Shown here: positions 1 through 7,224 of the stretch, one piece after another
Layout: every line of letters begins with the position of its first letter
Position numbering within the stretch: the stretch's first letter is position 1
NCBI GenBank assembly: GCA_964568735.1
Contig: CAZMRF010000060.1
Span: 1 to 31,392, forward strand
Source of the DNA: CAZMRF01 sp964568735
GTDB lineage: Bacteria > Acidobacteriota > Polarisedimenticolia > JACPZX01
Reading direction: 5' to 3'
DNA length: 31,392 nucleotides
Program-made: the position numbers and the translations under genes
Notes under the pieces: generated by a model
Told to the model about the DNA's origin: nothing
What the model saw: the letters and a program-made list of their open reading frames with translations, nothing else
Databases searched by the model: none

Positions 1-51
1 GGAAACCGGAACCGGGCCTGCTCCGTGCAGGCACCGCGCCGGTAACTACCA

Positions 52-708
52 ATGACGAGCGATCGACTCTCGGCGAGGAAGCTCGGCTCCGACAGGGTGC
101 TGGCGCGCGGTCGCCGCACCATGATCGATGCCGCCGCGGAGATGGCCCCCTGGGAGCCCCGGAAGTACCGGCGGCCCGCGGTGCTCTTCGAAGGGACGAG
201 GTACTTCGTCGTCGCGAAGGAGCCGGGGGCGGGGTCGAGGGTCCGCTACCTGCTCGAGCCATGGCCCGCGGACTCTCCCGAAGATCCGGCCTTCGAGATC
301 CACTATGACGAGGAGTACGTCGCCGCCCGCGACGCAAGCCTCCGGCGTGCAGCGGCGGGGCGAGGCATCGAGCCAATCGTACTGGCGGTGACTCCCCTGA
401 TCGGGCTGCTGTCCGCCGATCTCAAGGTTAGACTCGAGCGGGATTACGGGATTCATTCGAGGGTCGCCACCGGGCGCTCGTTGTGGCTGGAGTACTTCAT
501 CTTCCTTCTTGCCTCCGTCCTGCTCGCGATCTCGACGTGGACAGGCGGGATGACGGGATTCGTCATCGTCAGGCCACGAGTGCTCGTCCCGGTGCTCGTC
601 GTCGTCGGGCTCGACTGCGTCGTGCGCTACTCGAGTCTGAAGGAAGGAATGGAGAAGCCATGGGGTTTCTACGAGTGGCTGATCCGAGCGAAGCTCAGGC
701 GCCGCTAG
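52..708 (+). CDS. Small membrane protein of unknown function
   Basis: I do not recognise this protein. Its 218 residues split into a soluble, charged N-terminal half (about residues 1-140) and a C-terminal half with two clear hydrophobic segments: one starting YFIFLLASVLLAIS, the other containing VLVPVLVVVGLDCVV. Both are followed by a short basic tail ending RAKLRRR, so it is probably anchored in the inner membrane. The N-terminal half has alternating hydrophobic/charged stretches (AVLFEGTRYFVVAKE, FEIHYDEEYVAARD) that look like a beta-rich domain. No ribosome binding site decides the start. ATG at 52 gives the longest form; ATG at 121 (MIDAAAEM) is an equally plausible start and removes an Arg-rich leader. 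The gene stands alone, ending about 130 bases before the convergent peptidase gene. Confidence 0.6.
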   Translation: MTSDRLSARKLGSDRVLARGRRTMIDAAAEMAPWEPRKYRRPAVLFEGTRYFVVAKEPGAGSRVRYLLEPWPADSPEDPAFEIHYDEEYVAARDASLRRAAAGRGIEPIVLAVTPLIGLLSADLKVRLERDYGIHSRVATGRSLWLEYFIFLLASVLLAISTWTGGMTGFVIVRPRVLVPVLVVVGLDCVVRYSSLKEGMEKPWGFYEWLIRAKLRRR

Positions 709-835
709 ATGGATGACCGCGGTTCAGAGAGTTCTCTCGCGCGGCGCGTCCAGAATCCTGTCGCATGACACGCACGCGAAAGCCTGTCCCAGGTCCGCAG
801 GGAACATGATCACCGGTCCTGCGAGATGGGGGTGC

Positions 836-2884
836 CTACCAGACCTCGCAACTGTTCTTGGGATTCATGGGCGTCCCCTCGGCGCAGGAGAAGGCGCGCG
901 AGAAGTCGGGGTTGTTGGAAAGCGGTCCCAGCACCCGGAACCTGGCGGGCGAGTGAGGGTCCGCGGTCACCTGGAGCCGCTGGAACTCTTCCGTCGCAAT
1001 GGTGCACCAGACCTGGCCCCAGCTCACGAAGAAGAGCTGCTCGCTCGTCAGCCCCGTGACGCTCGAAGGCGGCGCCGGGTTCTGCCTCGCCTCCCAGTTC
1101 TTGTACGCCTGGAAAGCCTCCTTGACACCCCCGATGTCCGCGATGTTCTCGCCAAGGGTCAGCCGCCCGTTGACCTTCGCGCCCTCCGCGACCTCGTAGT
1201 TCGAGTAGAAGTCGTCGACGCACTGCGCCCGCTCCTCGAACTTGGCCGCGACCTCCGGCGCCCACCACTCGCGCATGCTCCCCTTCGGATCGAACTTCCT
1301 GCCTTGATCATCGAAGCCGTGCGTCAACTCGTGCCCGATGACGCCGCCGATGCCGCCGTAGTTCATGGGTGCCGGATGGTCCTTGTGGAAGAAGGGAGGC
1401 TGGAGGATCCCGGCCGGGAAGACGATCTCGTTCCAGAGCGGGTTGTAGTAGGCGTTGACCGCCTGCGGCGTCATGCCCCATTCCTTGCGGTTGACGGGCT
1501 TGCCGGCCTTCCCGGTGTCGTAGTCAAACTCGAACTCCCGGCTGGCGAGGCTGTTGCCGAAGTGATCACCGTGCTTCAGCTTCAGGCCGCTGTAGTCGCG
1601 CCATTCGTCCGGATACCCGATCTTGTTGTCCAGCGTGCCGACCTTCTCCCTCGCCCGGCCGCGCGTCGTGTCGTCCATCCACGCGAGGTTCGGAAGGTTC
1701 TTCTCGAAGGCGGACTCGATGTCGTGGATCATCTCCGTGGCGACCTGCTTGCTGCCCCCCGCGAATCGCTCCTTCACGAAGACGCGGCCGAGAATCTCTC
1801 CCAGGGCGCCCTGCGTGGCGTCGACGCAGCGCTTCCACCGCGGCTCGATCTCCTTCTGCCCCTGGAGCTGCTTGCCGTAGAACTCGAAGTTGGCGTTGAC
1901 GAAAGCCGAGGGGAGCTCGTCGGCGAACCCGTTGACGACATTCCACCTCAGGTAGGTCTGGAGGACGCCCTTCGGAGTCTCCTTCGCGAGATCCTCGAGC
2001 CGCTCGAAGAACTCCGGCGTGGCGACGCTGATGTCGCGCAGATCCGGGTAGCCGATGCCCGCGAAGAACTTCTTCCAGGAGAGCCCGGGGGTCAGTGTCG
2101 AGAGCCCGCCCACGTCGATCTTGTTGTAGAGGCGCTCGAGGTCGCGCATGTCCTGCGCGGGACGGGACACTTTCGCCAGCTCGGTCTCGAAGGCCACCAC
2201 CTCCGCCGCGTTCCTGGCCGCCGTTTCCTTGTCGTCTCCCAGGAGCCCGAACACGCGGGCCATGTGCTTCTCGTACTCCACGAGAAGAGCCTTCTTCTTC
2301 TCGTCGTCGCTCACGTAGTAGTCGCGGTCGGGCATGCCCAGGCCGCCCTGGAAGAACCAGCCGATGTTCATGTCGGGGTTCTTGAAATCGGGGAAGACGC
2401 CCAGGTTCAGAAGCGCGTTGATCTGCCGGCGCTGCAGCTGGGCTGAGACGGAAATCAGGCTGTCCGCGTCCAGGACCGTCGATACCAGCTTCATCAGGGG
2501 CTCGAGCGGCTTGACGCCGGCCTTCTCCACCGCCGCCTCGTCCATGCAGGATCCGTAGAAATCTCCGAGCTTCTTCCTGTCGGTATCAGTACCCGGGTTG
2601 GCGGCGGCGTCCTTCAGGATCCCATTAATGAACTCCCGGTTCGACTCCTGAATGACCGAGAAGCTGCGGGTCCAGCGCGCCTTGTCGGAGGGGAGCACGG
2701 TGTTCCTGATCCAACCGCCACATGCGTATTGGTAGAAGTCCTTGCAGGGATCGGCCGCCCCGTCCATGGCCTCCGTGACGACCTTGGAGACCTCCTTGGG
2801 GGAGAGCGTGCCGCTGTCTGCGGCCATGACGGCCGGGACCGTCGCCATGAAAACCAGGAGCACCAGGATTCTGGGATGCTTCAT
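836..2884 (-). CDS. Secreted M13 family zinc metallopeptidase (neprilysin/PepO-like)
   Basis: This is a 682-residue M13 (neprilysin, ECE, PepO) peptidase, which cleaves peptides outside the cytoplasm. The zinc site is plain: HELTH at residues 518-522, followed by the third ligand in GENIADIGG (E579, with D583 four residues on). The substrate-binding NAYYNP and the C-terminal CxxW (final residues CEVW), both hallmarks of M13, are present, and the length matches the family (about 650-750). The N-terminus MKHPRILVLLVFMATVPAVMA is a signal peptide with an AMA-like cleavage site, so I use the ATG at 2884, not the 35-residue upstream extension. An M13 N-terminal domain follows, with typical PCKDFYQYACGGW. 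It is a stand-alone gene. The enzyme class is certain; the substrate is unknown. Confidence 0.96.
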   Translation of the reverse strand: MKHPRILVLLVFMATVPAVMAADSGTLSPKEVSKVVTEAMDGAADPCKDFYQYACGGWIRNTVLPSDKARWTRSFSVIQESNREFINGILKDAAANPGTDTDRKKLGDFYGSCMDEAAVEKAGVKPLEPLMKLVSTVLDADSLISVSAQLQRRQINALLNLGVFPDFKNPDMNIGWFFQGGLGMPDRDYYVSDDEKKKALLVEYEKHMARVFGLLGDDKETAARNAAEVVAFETELAKVSRPAQDMRDLERLYNKIDVGGLSTLTPGLSWKKFFAGIGYPDLRDISVATPEFFERLEDLAKETPKGVLQTYLRWNVVNGFADELPSAFVNANFEFYGKQLQGQKEIEPRWKRCVDATQGALGEILGRVFVKERFAGGSKQVATEMIHDIESAFEKNLPNLAWMDDTTRGRAREKVGTLDNKIGYPDEWRDYSGLKLKHGDHFGNSLASREFEFDYDTGKAGKPVNRKEWGMTPQAVNAYYNPLWNEIVFPAGILQPPFFHKDHPAPMNYGGIGGVIGHELTHGFDDQGRKFDPKGSMREWWAPEVAAKFEERAQCVDDFYSNYEVAEGAKVNGRLTLGENIADIGGVKEAFQAYKNWEARQNPAPPSSVTGLTSEQLFFVSWGQVWCTIATEEFQRLQVTADPHSPARFRVLGPLSNNPDFSRAFSCAEGTPMNPKNSCEVW

Positions 2885-2954
2885 GACACCGACTCCTCGC
2901 GCGGGACTCGAAAGGATGGACCAGAGGGTAGAGCGCCGTTGAATGCCGGGGATT

Positions 2955-3152
2955 CTAACATCGCCGCGCTTCCGGGTGCGGTGGGGCATGGCGTACGGCT
3001 CGGGAGTTTCCTCTCTGAGTCGCCTTCGAAAGGCGAACGAGCATCCCGACGGCGAGAGACGAGATAAACTCCACGCCCTGGATGTCGAGGGGCCCGGAGA
3101 GGGCGACCCGTGTCAGAGTGTCCGAGGATTCGATCGCGATCCGTTCAGCCAT
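2955..3152 (-). pseudogene. STAS-domain (anti-sigma factor antagonist) relic with internal deletion
   Basis: Reading from the ATG at 3152, the minus strand encodes about 65 residues. The first half (TLTRVALSGPLDIQG) matches the opening strands of STAS domains, the anti-sigma-factor antagonists. It runs straight into VEFISSLAVGMLVRL, which matches the second half (normally DLSxVxFIxSxGxxxLV). The roughly 35 residues that normally separate these halves, including the stretch with most of helix 1 and strand 3, are missing in frame. I therefore call it a decayed gene, not a working STAS protein. Its position next to a SpoIIE-type phosphatase, whose family substrates are phosphorylated STAS proteins, supports the reading. 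The 3' end (RHAPPHPEARRC) has no STAS character. It could still be a chance antisense reading frame. Confidence 0.45.
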
Positions 3153-4878
3153 GGACAGCCATCCGGAGAGCGCCGAGAGCAGCATGCCCGTGGCCGGAGC
3201 CGGCGGGGGAGAGGTGAGCCTCGTCGCCACCGACGGCAAGGGGAGCCAGGCCACCTTCGATCTGGTCCCGGGCCGGCGCTACTCCGTGGGGCGCCACCGG
3301 GGCAACGACATTGTCCTCGTCGATCCATCGCTTTCGCGCCGGCACGCCGAGATCTGGTTCGAGGATGGGGGCTGGCGAATCGCGGACCTGGGAAGCTCCA
3401 ACGGGACTTTTCTCGACGGGAAGCCGCTCGCGCAGCCGGCGGTGCTGGGACCCGGCGTCTGGGTCACCGTAGGACCCTACACGCTGAGCCTCGGAGTGCC
3501 GCGACCGCGCCGGAGGGTCACCTTCACCGACATCCCCATCGCCTCCAGCGGGACTCTGGTGCTCTCCTCCGACGACGCGGCGGTGAAGGCACTTCGCAGC
3601 TCGGGAGGGGAGCTCTCCGAGGAGATCCAACCGGAGCTGGAGGCCATGAGGCTCCGGCTCGGCCTCCTCGAGAGAGCCAACCTGGAGCTGCTGGCCCACC
3701 AGCCCGTGGAGCTGCTCCTGCCGAAGATCCTGGAGTTGGTCCTCGAGGCGATCCAGGTCGATCGCGCCGCCATCCTGAGGCGGGAGAAGGGAGGTGAGCT
3801 CCTGCTGGCCGCGGTCAAGGGGGACGAGCCCGGCGAGTTCACCTTGAGCCGATCGGTGGCCTCCCGGGTTCTCGAAGAGAAGATCTCCATCCTGACCTCC
3901 GACGCCCAGGAGGACGAGAGGTTCGCCGGCCAGCACAGCATCATGGGGCAGGGGATCCGGGCCATCATGGCGGTTCCCCTCGCGAGCGGCGAAGACGACG
4001 ATGTGACCGGGCTCCTCTATGCCGACTCCCGGCTGGGGAAGAAGCTCTTCGACGGATCGGATCTGAGACTCCTCACGATGCTGGGGAACATCGCGGCCAT
4101 CCAGATCAGGAATTCGCTGCTCTTCGAGGCGCAGGTGGAGAAGCGGCGGCTGGAGAAGGAGGCGGATGCCGCGGCGGCGATCCAGAGGCGCCTGCTGCCC
4201 CGTGAGCACCCCGTCATCCCCCGGTACTCCTTCGCGGCCAGCTCATCGCCGTGCACCGAGGTCGGAGGAGACTACTTCGACTGCCTTCCCATGGACGGCG
4301 GGCGGTTCGGGATCTGCCTGGGCGACGTTGCGGGAAAGGGAATGGGCGCGGCCCTCCTCATGGCCGCGCTTCACGCGACGCTCCAGGCCCGGATGGAGCA
4401 GGGCCCGGCTCCCGATGCGCTCGTGGCGCACCTGGGCCGCGCCGTCGAGAGGGATGCACCTTCGAACAGGTTCGTGACCCTCTTCCTGGCCGAGCTCCAC
4501 CCGGAGGAGAACATGGCGAAGTGCATCAACGCCGGCCACGCTCCAGCGCCCCTCCGCGTGCGCCGGACAGGCCAGTTGGAGAGGATCGAGTCCTCGGGCC
4601 CGCCTCTCGGGATCCGGCCCGACTTCACCTACGCCGTCACCGAGATCCGGCTGGAGCCCGGAGATCTGCTGGTCGCCTGCACCGACGGCGTCACGGAGCT
4701 GGAGAACTCGAGGGGCGAGATGTTCGGCCAGGAACGGCTGGAGTCCTTCCTCGTGGAGGCGGCAGGCCGGGAGCCGGGAGCCCTCCGGCGGGACCTCCTC
4801 CATCGCCTCGAGGAGTTCGCAGCCGGCATGGAGCGCCTCGACGATCTGACGCTCGTAGTGCTGCGCCGGGACTCGTAA
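3151..4878 (+). CDS. FHA-GAF-SpoIIE (PP2C) serine/threonine phosphatase
   Basis: A three-domain cytoplasmic signalling protein. An FHA domain (about residues 20-115; VGRHRGNDIV, SLSRRHAEI, SSNGTFLDG) binds phosphothreonine. A GAF sensor domain follows (about 185-335; RAIMAVPL, GLLYAD). A coiled linker (KRRLEKEADAAAAIQRRLLP) leads into a SpoIIE/PP2C phosphatase domain (about 365-575; GGDYFDC, LGDVAGKGMGAALLMA, ACTDGVTEL, DDLTLVVL) with its metal-binding aspartates intact. Proteins of this layout usually dephosphorylate STAS anti-sigma antagonists and are switched by Ser/Thr kinases. No start has a good ribosome binding site. ATG 3082 is longer, but 3082-3150 is antisense to the STAS relic, so I prefer 3151 (3184 is also possible). 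It stands alone on its strand. Confidence 0.93.
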   Translation: MDSHPESAESSMPVAGAGGGEVSLVATDGKGSQATFDLVPGRRYSVGRHRGNDIVLVDPSLSRRHAEIWFEDGGWRIADLGSSNGTFLDGKPLAQPAVLGPGVWVTVGPYTLSLGVPRPRRRVTFTDIPIASSGTLVLSSDDAAVKALRSSGGELSEEIQPELEAMRLRLGLLERANLELLAHQPVELLLPKILELVLEAIQVDRAAILRREKGGELLLAAVKGDEPGEFTLSRSVASRVLEEKISILTSDAQEDERFAGQHSIMGQGIRAIMAVPLASGEDDDVTGLLYADSRLGKKLFDGSDLRLLTMLGNIAAIQIRNSLLFEAQVEKRRLEKEADAAAAIQRRLLPREHPVIPRYSFAASSSPCTEVGGDYFDCLPMDGGRFGICLGDVAGKGMGAALLMAALHATLQARMEQGPAPDALVAHLGRAVERDAPSNRFVTLFLAELHPEENMAKCINAGHAPAPLRVRRTGQLERIESSGPPLGIRPDFTYAVTEIRLEPGDLLVACTDGVTELENSRGEMFGQERLESFLVEAAGREPGALRRDLLHRLEEFAAGMERLDDLTLVVLRRDS

Positions 4879-4994
4879 CACTCCACGCTTCTGGAGAATG
4901 CTTGCCGCGCGGGCATCGAGGGAGTCCGGTCTTCGTACTACGCCGGGCCCTCCCACCTGCCAGTTGCAGTCTTCGCTCCCAGGATGGCTTTCCG

Positions 4995-5022
4995 ACCAAA
5001 CGTCGGTACAATCGCGTTTGGT
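4995..5022 (+). promoter_or_regulatory. Palindromic operator over a candidate -10 box upstream of the YjbQ gene
   Basis: ACCAAACG (4995-5002) and CGTTTGGT (5015-5022) form a perfect 8-bp inverted repeat with a 12-bp gap. Inside the gap is TACAAT (5007-5012), a good -10 hexamer; no convincing -35 box is visible. The site lies 26 bases before the GTG start at 5048. This arrangement is expected of a dimeric regulator that blocks the promoter. The rest of the 170-base gap after the phosphatase gene (4879-5047) shows no gene. Confidence 0.45.
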
Positions 5023-5047
5023 ACTACTCAACGCAAAGGGGGCCGAC

Positions 5048-5470
5048 GTGAAATCCCTGACGCGCCATCTCCAGCTTCATGTGCCCGACCGGGTGGGATT
5101 CGTGAACATCACCCCGGACGTCGAGAAAGCGGTGAAGGAGAGCCTCGTCAAAGAGGGGCTCTGCCTGGTCAACGCCATGCACATCACGGCCAGCGTCTTC
5201 ATCAATGACGACGAGCCGGGTCTGCACGAGGACTACAAGCGCTGGCTGGAGTGGCTGGCGCCCTACGATCCCAGCCCGGAGCGGTATCACCACAACAGGA
5301 CCGGCGAGGACAACGGAGACGCGCACCACAAGCGCCAGGTGATGGGCCGCGAGGTCGTCGTGGCGATCTCGGAGGGGAAGCTGGATTTCGGTCCCTGGGA
5401 GCAGATCTTCTACGGCGAGTTCGACGGCCGCCGCGACAAGCGCGTCCTCGTCAAGGTGATTGGGGAGTAG
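5048..5470 (+). CDS. YjbQ/UPF0047 family protein (secondary thiamine-phosphate synthase type)
   Basis: A 140-residue protein matching the YjbQ (UPF0047) family along its full length (usual length 130-145). Typical features are VNITPDVEKAV near residue 20, NAMHITASVFIND, the central HHNRTGEDNGDAHHKRQ with the conserved G-x-G-D-A-H core, and the C-terminal GPWEQIFYGEFDG followed by RVLVKV. The family has weak thiamine-phosphate synthase activity and a compact trimeric fold; its true role is unsettled. I chose the GTG at 5048, because a strong AAAGGGGG ribosome binding site lies six bases upstream and homologues begin at this point; the upstream in-frame extension has no family character. The gene is monocistronic, with its own promoter-like palindrome. 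Confidence 0.9.
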   Translation: MKSLTRHLQLHVPDRVGFVNITPDVEKAVKESLVKEGLCLVNAMHITASVFINDDEPGLHEDYKRWLEWLAPYDPSPERYHHNRTGEDNGDAHHKRQVMGREVVVAISEGKLDFGPWEQIFYGEFDGRRDKRVLVKVIGE

Positions 5471-5584
5471 GCTTTCCGGCGCGCGTGATGACGGCCTGCC
5501 GAGCGTGATAGACTCGCAGCCCGGCATGTCGCGTTCGATGGTCGATGCGCCCCGTGGTCGACGGTTGGTCAGGGAGGATGGCTG

Positions 5585-7204
5585 ATGAAGCGAGGTCTTC
5601 TGGTTGCGTTCCTTCTCATGGCCCCTTCGGGGCTGGCCCTCGGGCAACCCGTCCCCCTGGGCGCTGAGTTCCAGATCAACACCTACACGACCAGCTATCA
5701 GATCCATTCCTCCATCGCGCTCGATGGCTCGGGCAACTTCGTGGTCGTCTGGCACAGCAACGGCCAGGACGGCTCCCATCACGGTGTCTTCGGCCAGAGG
5801 TTCGACAGCGCCGGAGCGCCCCTGGGAGGGGAGTTCCAGGTCAACACCTACACGACCAGCTATCAGAGCTATCCCTCCGTCGCGCTCGATGGCTCGGGCA
5901 ACTTCATGGTCGTGTGGCAGAGCTGTTGCCAGGACGGTTCTGGTGACGGTGTCTTCGGCCGGCGGTTCGACAGCGCCGGCGCCCCCCTGGGAGGGGAGTT
6001 CCAGGTCAACACCTACACCACCAGCGATCAGCGTGAGGCCTCCCTTGCGGTGGATGGTTCGGGCAACCTCGTGGTGGTTTGGAGGAGCGACGACCAGGAT
6101 GGCTACGGTGCCGGTGTCTTCGGCCGGCGGTTCAACAGCGCTGGAGCGCCCCTGGGAGGGGAGTTCCAGGTCAACACCTACACAAGCACCTATCAGAGGT
6201 ATCCCTCCATCGCCGTCAATGGCTCGGGCAGCTTCGTGGTCGCCTGGACCAGCTACGCGCAGGACGGCGACGGCTACGGTGTCTTCGGCCAGCGGTTCAA
6301 CAGCGCCGGAGTGCGCCAGGGAGCGGAGTTTCAGGTCAACACGTACACGACAAGCTCTCAAGGACCTCCCTCCGTCGCGCTTGATGATCTGGGCAGCTTT
6401 GTCGTCGCCTGGACCAGCTACGCGCAGGACGGCGACGGCTATGGTGTCTTCGGCCAGGGGTTCGACACCGCCGGGGCGCCCCTGGGAGGGGAGTTTCAGG
6501 TCAACACGTACACGACGTACAACCAGGACAGCCCCGCCGTCGCGGCGGATGGTACGGGCAACTTCGTGGTCGCCTGGAGCAGCGACGACCAGGACGGCTT
6601 CGGCGGCGGTGTCTTCGGCCGGGGGTTCGACGGCGCCGGAGCACCCCTGGGAGGAGAATTCCAGATCAACACCTACACGACGAGCTCTCAGGGACGCCCC
6701 TCCCTCGCGGCAGATGATTCGGGCAACTTCGTGGTCGCCTGGAGCAGCTACGATCAGGACGGCTACGGCTACGGTGTCTTCGGGCAGCGCTTCGGCGGCT
6801 TCACCGGCTGCAGCGACCTCGATGGAGACGGCCTGTGTGACGTCGACGATGTCGTCGTCACGAGCCCGCTCGACGGAGACACTCTCGACTGCAGCGACCC
6901 TCTCGTCATCCGCCCCGCCATCACCTGGGACGCCGGCAACTACGAGAAGTTCCGCGTCTTCATGGCGTCGGACCCGAACTTCGTCAGCGGAACGGTCGTG
7001 ACGAGCGGAGACAAGCTTTTCACGAGCACGAGTTATACGCCCCCGGTCAAGAAGTGGAAGAGCGCCTGCAAGAAAGCGCTCGCCGCGAATCCATTGGCCC
7101 CTGAGCTCTTCTTCAAGGTATTCGGCTTGGATGTCGACGCGTCAAAGCAGGACATCAACCGAAAGACTTTCAGCCAGATCGTGCGAGCCGACGTGACGCC
7201 CTAG
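5585..7204 (+). CDS. Secreted seven-repeat (probable beta-propeller) protein
   Basis: A 539-residue secreted protein. The N-terminus MKRGLLVAFLLMAPSGLALG is a signal peptide, and GGGAGG lies about seven bases before the ATG. Residues from about 29 to 405 are seven 55-residue repeats with consensus FQ(V/I)NTYTT, then A.DGSGNFVVxW, QDGxGxGVFGQRF and DSAGAPLGGE. Seven units, each with one FVVxW strand, suggest a seven-bladed propeller. After the repeats comes a calcium-site-like DLDGDGLCDVDD, then a domain of about 120 residues containing SPLDGDTLDCSDPLVI and several Lys, function unknown. A second protein at the far end of the window (28663-30432) shares the repeat. Such proteins are usually extracellular or surface structures; the ligand is unknown. 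It converges on the next gene with a 20-base gap and no obvious terminator. Confidence 0.88.
   Translation: MKRGLLVAFLLMAPSGLALGQPVPLGAEFQINTYTTSYQIHSSIALDGSGNFVVVWHSNGQDGSHHGVFGQRFDSAGAPLGGEFQVNTYTTSYQSYPSVALDGSGNFMVVWQSCCQDGSGDGVFGRRFDSAGAPLGGEFQVNTYTTSDQREASLAVDGSGNLVVVWRSDDQDGYGAGVFGRRFNSAGAPLGGEFQVNTYTSTYQRYPSIAVNGSGSFVVAWTSYAQDGDGYGVFGQRFNSAGVRQGAEFQVNTYTTSSQGPPSVALDDLGSFVVAWTSYAQDGDGYGVFGQGFDTAGAPLGGEFQVNTYTTYNQDSPAVAADGTGNFVVAWSSDDQDGFGGGVFGRGFDGAGAPLGGEFQINTYTTSSQGRPSLAADDSGNFVVAWSSYDQDGYGYGVFGQRFGGFTGCSDLDGDGLCDVDDVVVTSPLDGDTLDCSDPLVIRPAITWDAGNYEKFRVFMASDPNFVSGTVVTSGDKLFTSTSYTPPVKKWKSACKKALAANPLAPELFFKVFGLDVDASKQDINRKTFSQIVRADVTP
5669..6798 (+). repeat. Seven tandem 165-bp coding repeats
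   Basis: The repeat anchor (ttccag/ttcag before the FQVNTYTT codons) recurs at 5669, 5834, 5999, 6164, 6329, 6494 and 6659, always exactly 165 bases apart. The units are highly alike at DNA level (for example the cctgggaggggagtt block), including at silent positions. This points to recent duplication or gene conversion. The last unit is slightly short and runs into the C-terminal domain. Confidence 0.95.
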
Positions 7205-7224
7205 AGCCGCGTGCCGCGACTGGT

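Noticed and set aside
713..2446. 577-codon plus-strand frame
   Set aside because: Antisense to the M13 peptidase; composition is Leu/Arg/Val-rich shadow of GC-rich codons without family motifs.
3145..4209. 354-codon minus-strand frame
   Set aside because: Antisense to the FHA-GAF-SpoIIE gene, whose domains are well supported.
5024..6361. 445-codon minus-strand frame with internal repeats (GVDLELPSQG)
   Set aside because: Repeats are the antisense image of the 165-bp units and of the YjbQ gene, not a gene of its own.
5669..6798. CRISPR-like regular repetition
   Set aside because: Period is 165 bp, units are contiguous and coding, no spacers.
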